This document shows positions 59,971-64,000 of a stretch of DNA of 64,000 bases, in pieces. How positions within the stretch are numbered: position 1 is the first letter of the stretch; every line of letters begins with the position of its first letter. Where the stretch lies: positions 7,130,001 through 7,194,000 of the forward strand of contig JACGWO010000003.1 of the NCBI GenBank assembly GCA_034509735.1, in the 5' to 3' direction. The position numbers and the translations under genes are program-made. The stretch comes from Sesamum alatum. Lineage: Eukaryota > Streptophyta > Magnoliopsida > Lamiales > Pedaliaceae. A model generated the notes under the pieces. That model ran no database searches, was not told where the DNA came from, and worked only from the letters and a program-made list of their open reading frames with translations.

Positions 59971-62117
59971 TTGGAGTTGTCCATTCGATATCTCTTTAGG
60001 ACTTTCTCCATATACGAGTTTTGGGTGAGTCCTAACATCCTTTTAGATCTGTCCTTGACAATCTGGATGCCTAGGATGTAGGAGGCTTCACCCAAGTCCT
60101 TCATGGAAAACTGGGTTGACAACCATGCTTTTGTGTTTCCTAACATTCTAACGTCATTACCAATGAGCAGAATGTCATCCACATAAAGCACTAGGAACAC
60201 TATTGAGCTCCCACTGACCTTCTTGTATACACAAGGGTCGGATTCATTCTTGATGAAGTCATAACCCCGTATTACTTCATCAAAGCGAATGTTCCAACTT
60301 CGGGAGGCTTGTTTGAGGCCATAGATGGACTTCCGGAGACGACAGACTTTCTGCTCTTCTCCAGTGACCGTGAAACCCTGCGGCTGATCCGTATAGATCT
60401 CTTCTTCAATGAAACCGTTGAGGAAGGCCGTTTTCACGTCCATCTGCCATATCTCATAGTCATACCATGCTGCTATGGCGAGCAGAATCCGAATGGATTT
60501 AGCCATGGCTACTGGCGAGTAGGTGTCCTCAAAATCGACCCCGGGTCGTTGAGTGTATCCCTTAGCTACAAGCCTAGCCTTAAAGGTTGTGACTTCTCCA
60601 TCAACGCCAATTTTGCGCTTGTAGACCCACTTACAGCCAACTGGCTTAACACCTTTCGGTGGATCTACAAGACTCCATACTTGGTTCTCGCTCATGGAGT
60701 CCATTTCGGCTTTCATGGCCTCAAGCCATTTCCCGAAGTCGATGTCAGACATCGCTTCTCCATACGTCTTAGGATCGTTATCCAAAAGATAGGTCGCACC
60801 TAGAAAGCCATATCTCACTGGAGGTCTGGACTCTCTAGTGGACCTACGGAGAACGGGAACATCAGTGGTGACTGTGGGCGCTGACTGTATCGGAGTCGGC
60901 GGTTCAGGAACCGGGACTGGCTGTTCCTGAAGCCGTCCTTCATGCCTAGCATGTTGGACTTCTCGAGGTTGGTCAGCCCTTCGGCTGTTAATCCTGAATC
61001 CTCTAAGTGAGGGTTCCACGGCCTCCTCTGATGGCTGGATTCCATCACTTGATTCCTCAAGGATCAGCTCATCAAGTTGGATATCCTCCGGGAAGCCTTG
61101 CTCCAAGAATACTGCATTTCTTGAAACAAACACCTTTTGTTCCAAGGGGTCATAAAAGTAATAACCCGTAGTTTCTTTAGGGTATCCAACGAACCTGCAT
61201 AAGCTAGACCTAGATTCTAACTTATCTCCCACTAACCTCTTGACGTATGCGGGGCTACCCCACACTTTCAAGTAGTTGTGGGATGCAGGCTTGCCGTGCC
61301 ATATCTCATATGGCGTTTGGGTCAATGCATTAGTAGGCGCTAAATTCAACAATTTGGCCGCCGTTTCTAATGCATAGCCCCAAAACGATAAGGGCAATTT
61401 GGTAAAACTCATCATGGACCAAACCATGTCCAACAGGGTTCGATTCCTCCTTTCAGAGACACCATTTAACTGTGGTGTTCCAGGAGGTGTCCATTCTGAT
61501 ATTATACCATGTTCTTTTAGATAATCTAGGAACTCCGTACTAAGGTACTCACCGCCTCGGTCCGACCGAAGGATTTTAATTTTGCAGTTGGTTTGGTTCT
61601 CCACTTCAAGTCTGAATTCTTTAAACCTCTCAAGAGCTTCAGACTTGTACCTCATCAGGTAAACATAACCATACCGCGAATGATCATCGGTGAAGGTTAT
61701 GAAGTAGGAGAACCCACCTCGGGCCTGCGTCCTTAGTGGTCCACATACGTCTGTATGGACCAAGTCCAACAGACCAGTGGCAAGCCTGCTTTGTCCTCCA
61801 ATGGGCTTCTTGGTCGTTTTTCCTCTTAGACAGGACTCACAAGTTGGTAGATCGCTCAAGTCCCCAACCTCTAGGTTCTTTGAGTCTACCAACCTTTTCA
61901 TCCTATCTTGGGATATGTGACCTAGTCTAGCGTGCCACAGACGTGCGTTTCCGTTATTATCTAATTTTCGTTTGTGTTGTGCATTGAGGACGAAATTCGT
62001 TTGTTGCAAGATATAGAGTCCGATATGCAATGTACCAAGTAGATGAGCAATTCCACACCTCATCAAATAAAAGCAATTTTTATTGATTCTAAACTCATAA
62101 CCACTATTGTCCAACAA
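59967..62117 (-). CDS. Copia integrase-reverse transcriptase frame of A3 (716 codons)
   Basis: The longest intact frame in the window. Integrase: zinc region HARLGH (62-67) and CESC (93-96), then the catalytic triad D123 (HTD), D186 (RSDRGGEY) and E222 (SERRNRTL), all present. A variable linker (about 330-450) is followed by reverse transcriptase with GCKWVYKRK, FKARLVAKGYTQRPGVDF, QMDVKTAFLNG (about 558) and YVDD (about 645). It ends at a CGA-to-TGA stop before RNase H. It lacks its own start: its first codons directly follow the gag-protease frame, from which it is separated by one extra A near 62137. Integrase would insert cDNA in the nucleus; RT works in the particle. As read it is a fragment of a polyprotein. 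Confidence 0.88.
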   Translation of the reverse strand: MLDNSGYEFRINKNCFYLMRCGIAHLLGTLHIGLYILQQTNFVLNAQHKRKLDNNGNARLWHARLGHISQDRMKRLVDSKNLEVGDLSDLPTCESCLRGKTTKKPIGGQSRLATGLLDLVHTDVCGPLRTQARGGFSYFITFTDDHSRYGYVYLMRYKSEALERFKEFRLEVENQTNCKIKILRSDRGGEYLSTEFLDYLKEHGIISEWTPPGTPQLNGVSERRNRTLLDMVWSMMSFTKLPLSFWGYALETAAKLLNLAPTNALTQTPYEIWHGKPASHNYLKVWGSPAYVKRLVGDKLESRSSLCRFVGYPKETTGYYFYDPLEQKVFVSRNAVFLEQGFPEDIQLDELILEESSDGIQPSEEAVEPSLRGFRINSRRADQPREVQHARHEGRLQEQPVPVPEPPTPIQSAPTVTTDVPVLRRSTRESRPPVRYGFLGATYLLDNDPKTYGEAMSDIDFGKWLEAMKAEMDSMSENQVWSLVDPPKGVKPVGCKWVYKRKIGVDGEVTTFKARLVAKGYTQRPGVDFEDTYSPVAMAKSIRILLAIAAWYDYEIWQMDVKTAFLNGFIEEEIYTDQPQGFTVTGEEQKVCRLRKSIYGLKQASRSWNIRFDEVIRGYDFIKNESDPCVYKKVSGSSIVFLVLYVDDILLIGNDVRMLGNTKAWLSTQFSMKDLGEASYILGIQIVKDRSKRMLGLTQNSYMEKVLKRYRMDNSK

Positions 62118-63288
62118 TGGAATGGAAATGATATTTTTTAATCATACTGGGCACAAAATAAACTTGCTCTAAATCTATGCTAATACTATCACTAATCACT
62201 AGAGTGGCGGATCCTACTGCTTCTGCCGAGATGGCCTTGCCATTCTCAAGCTTCAGGATCATGTCCCCGCTACCCAGTTTTCTGCTTCTTTTCAACACCT
62301 GCAAGTCATTGCAAATGTGAGCTCCACAGCCGGTATCTAATACCCAAGAGGCAGAACTAGTGACCATATTAACCTCAATCACATATATACCTTGGTTCGA
62401 GAAGAGTTTGGGGCACTCTCTCTTCCAATGCCCTTTCTCACGGCAGTTGATACATATGTCATATGCGTTCGACTGTTGCTTGGAGACAACCTTTCCCTTT
62501 CCTTTGCCTTTCCCCTCTTTGGCAATGGGAACACTCTTAGTGTTCGTAGCTGCTTTGACGGCCTTTCCCTTCCCTTTCTTCTTCTTCCAACGTCCGGCAC
62601 CCTTGCCTTTCGTATTAGAAGTCGAAGCACCTCCAAACAATACCGAAGGCGTGGACTTCTTAGTCGTTGCCTTGTATTGCACCAATATATTGATCAACTC
62701 ATGAATGCCCTTCTCAAGTGCGTTCATGTTGTAGTTGACGAAAAATTGGTCAAAGGAGGGTGCCGGACGTTGGAAGAACAACTCATGAATGCCCTTCTTA
62801 GTCGTTGGAAGGATCACATCTATGTACGTTTCATTATCGAGACCTGCCTTTAGGTCCTCGAGCTTTTCCACCAGGGTAAGCATTTTAACCCCGTGCTCTT
62901 GTACAGAGGATCCTTCTGTCATTTTCGTTCCAAAGAACGCCTTGGTCGCGATATACCTAGTATGCCGGTCCAGGACTGCATAGCAATCCTTATGGCGAGC
63001 CATAATGGAAGGGGCATCATCTAGCCTTTCATATTGCTTCTGAATCTCATTGGTCATCGAAGCAAGTATGACGCTACGGACCTTCCGGTTATCCTTATGC
63101 CAAGTCTCGAACGTCTCACGTTCTTCTAGCGTGGATCCTTCCGGTAAGGTCCTAGGGAGAGGCTCGTCCATGACGTAGCCTTGGTTCTCGTAATCTAGGA
63201 CTATCCTGAGATTGCGCAACCAGTCGTTGTAGTTTGTTCCATTGAATTTGTTTGTCTCAAGAATGGTGGAAAGTGGGTTCTTAGACAT
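62104..63288 (-). CDS. Copia gag-protease frame of A3 (394 codons)
   Basis: Starts MSKNPLSTILETNKFNG at an ATG at 63286-63288. The gag_2/UBN2-like region covers about 1-215, a Lys/Gly-rich linker 226-270, the CCHC knuckle CINCREKGHWKREC (C279, C282, H287, C292) and the protease active site VLDTGCG with D318. A net 12-codon insertion at about 161-176 (PTTKKGIHELFFQRPA) replaces the usual short stretch and is built from copied neighbouring DNA (see findings). The frame ends in 10 out-of-frame residues after an extra A in an A-run near 62137; without it the frame would enter integrase-RT. Gag packages the RNA and the protease cuts the polyprotein. Confidence 0.88.
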   Translation of the reverse strand: MSKNPLSTILETNKFNGTNYNDWLRNLRIVLDYENQGYVMDEPLPRTLPEGSTLEERETFETWHKDNRKVRSVILASMTNEIQKQYERLDDAPSIMARHKDCYAVLDRHTRYIATKAFFGTKMTEGSSVQEHGVKMLTLVEKLEDLKAGLDNETYIDVILPTTKKGIHELFFQRPAPSFDQFFVNYNMNALEKGIHELINILVQYKATTKKSTPSVLFGGASTSNTKGKGAGRWKKKKGKGKAVKAATNTKSVPIAKEGKGKGKGKVVSKQQSNAYDICINCREKGHWKRECPKLFSNQGIYVIEVNMVTSSASWVLDTGCGAHICNDLQVLKRSRKLGSGDMILKLENGKAISAEAVGSATLVISDSISIDLEQVYFVPSMIKKYHFHSIVGQ

Positions 63289-64000
63289 TTTAAAATCTAC
63301 ATTTTAGAAAACAGCGCGCGATCAGCAGAAAATAAAAGACGGTAGTTTGATTAAATAATTAAATGCATGGACTTTAGTCATTTAATCCTCCCACTATTTA
63401 TACGAAAACACGGTACTCTCAAACGTGATTTTCGGTAATCCTTTCCAAGTGGGCTTGGGATCCACAGCGATTTTTCCCATACCCCGCTTTTACGATTCGC
63501 ATGGAAAAGATCCTGTGGGAGGTATTCCATACCATTCTCGTTCCACGAGATTTCCAAGATTATTGCCTCACCCTTTCACATGATCCCGAGGACTCCAAGC
63601 GAATCATGTTAATTGGGCGTTAGACCCAACCCAATCGACCGAGCCACAGACCCACTGGTACCCCCACGATTCGTGAGACAGGTAGCAGCAGCCAGTTTTT
63701 CGTTCATGACATAGTGCAGCTTCCTTAAGTACAATAACGTGCCACGACTCGTGAGACCACGCTATTGACCCAAAGCAGCTTCCTCACTATGCCATGGATT
63801 GGAAGGCATGGACAAACTCCTAGAGTTTATGTCCACTTTGTCTAGGGTCTAATATTTTGACATTGGTCCAACCAATGTGAGAGTAGTAAATGACCGAGAT
63901 CTCAAATAAATAAATATCTACACATACATCCATAATGCGTAAATAAACCATCCATAACAGTTATATGATAAACAAACAACCCATTCATCCATCATCATAA
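63289..64000 (-). other. Untranslated leader of A3 (partial)
   Basis: Matches 1367-2090 of the A1 leader closely. It has the palindrome pair CACGATTCGTG (63665-63675) and CACGACTCGTG (63743-63753). The GC-rich island, PBS and 5' LTR expected further right lie outside the window. Confidence 0.85.

Larger units (their letters stand above)
37744..64000 (-). mobile_element. Copia element B4 (type B) carrying nested elements A2 and A3; right end off window
   Basis: The 3' LTR is at 37744-39868, the internal region at 39869-45323 and the 5' LTR at 45324-47312. The 5' LTR is cut by insertion of A2, and its last ~160 bp must lie beyond the window. The left flanking 5 bp are GAGTC; the matching copy is not visible. 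Internal deletions and frameshifts make it defective. Confidence 0.88.
57190..64000 (-). mobile_element. Copia element A3 (type A), innermost of the nest, right end off window
   Basis: 3' LTR 57190-59183, internal region from 59184 to beyond the window. It has the least damaged coding region of all the retroelements here, as expected for the most recent insertion. The left-flank 5 bp are ATACC. Confidence 0.9.

Overview
This is nuclear DNA of a flowering plant (probably a eudicot), consisting essentially of transposable elements. The evidence is four kinds of plant element: Ty1/copia retrotransposons primed by initiator-Met tRNA, a CACTA (En/Spm-like) DNA transposon with plant TNP1- and TNP2-type genes, an L1-like LINE whose first ORF ends in a CCHC knuckle, and small CACTA-derived MITEs. 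I found no host gene, tRNA, rRNA or CRISPR. The density, nesting and decay suggest heterochromatin, perhaps pericentromeric. The species cannot be read from the sequence.

Layout. 1-5576: a type-B copia LTR (minus orientation) split by the remnant of a type-A copia element (A1: first 61 gag codons, leader, PBS, LTR). 5577-14254: leader, PBS and LTR of a third copia subfamily (E), into which a 6.2-kb CACTA transposon (7718-13928, TSD ATG) inserted. 14255-15514: no recognisable feature. 15529-20857: a decayed L1-like LINE on the minus strand. 20873-21406: nothing recognised. 21410-21730 and 21791-32259: two ~320-bp CACTA MITEs 60 bp apart; the second is split by a complete 10.1-kb copia element C1 (21827-31971, plus strand, TSD TAATT). 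32263-35026: AT-rich DNA with two MITE candidates. 35032-37258: a type-B solo LTR (TSD AAATG). 37744-64000: a three-deep nest, all minus strand: type-B element B4, with type-A element A2 in its 5' LTR, with type-A element A3 in the 5' LTR of A2. A3 runs off the right edge.

No element in the window can be autonomous as read. All four pol regions and the LINE carry stops and frameshifts. About 20 of the 23 nonsense changes I could assign are C-to-T or G-to-A, as expected from decay of methylated cytosine. A3 is the best preserved: a 394-codon gag-protease frame and a 716-codon integrase-RT frame, separated by one extra A in an A-run. The CACTA element keeps a readable five-exon TNP1-like gene with a single 1-bp insertion, but its TNP2 transposase stops after about 424 residues.

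The signal I consider most worth study is in the LTRs. The U3 region of the type-B LTR is a run of about 13 short, nearly perfect inverted repeats, mostly with a TGG (CCA) spacer, over about 560 bp. The type-A and type-E LTRs have the same design with different arm sequences. Several arms differ between LTR copies by matched changes on both sides. The untranslated leaders add two further shared features: a duplicated 11-bp interrupted palindrome (CACGACTCGTG type) and a CpG-rich island of variable length. These are pattern observations made by eye; the computations that would settle them are given with each finding.
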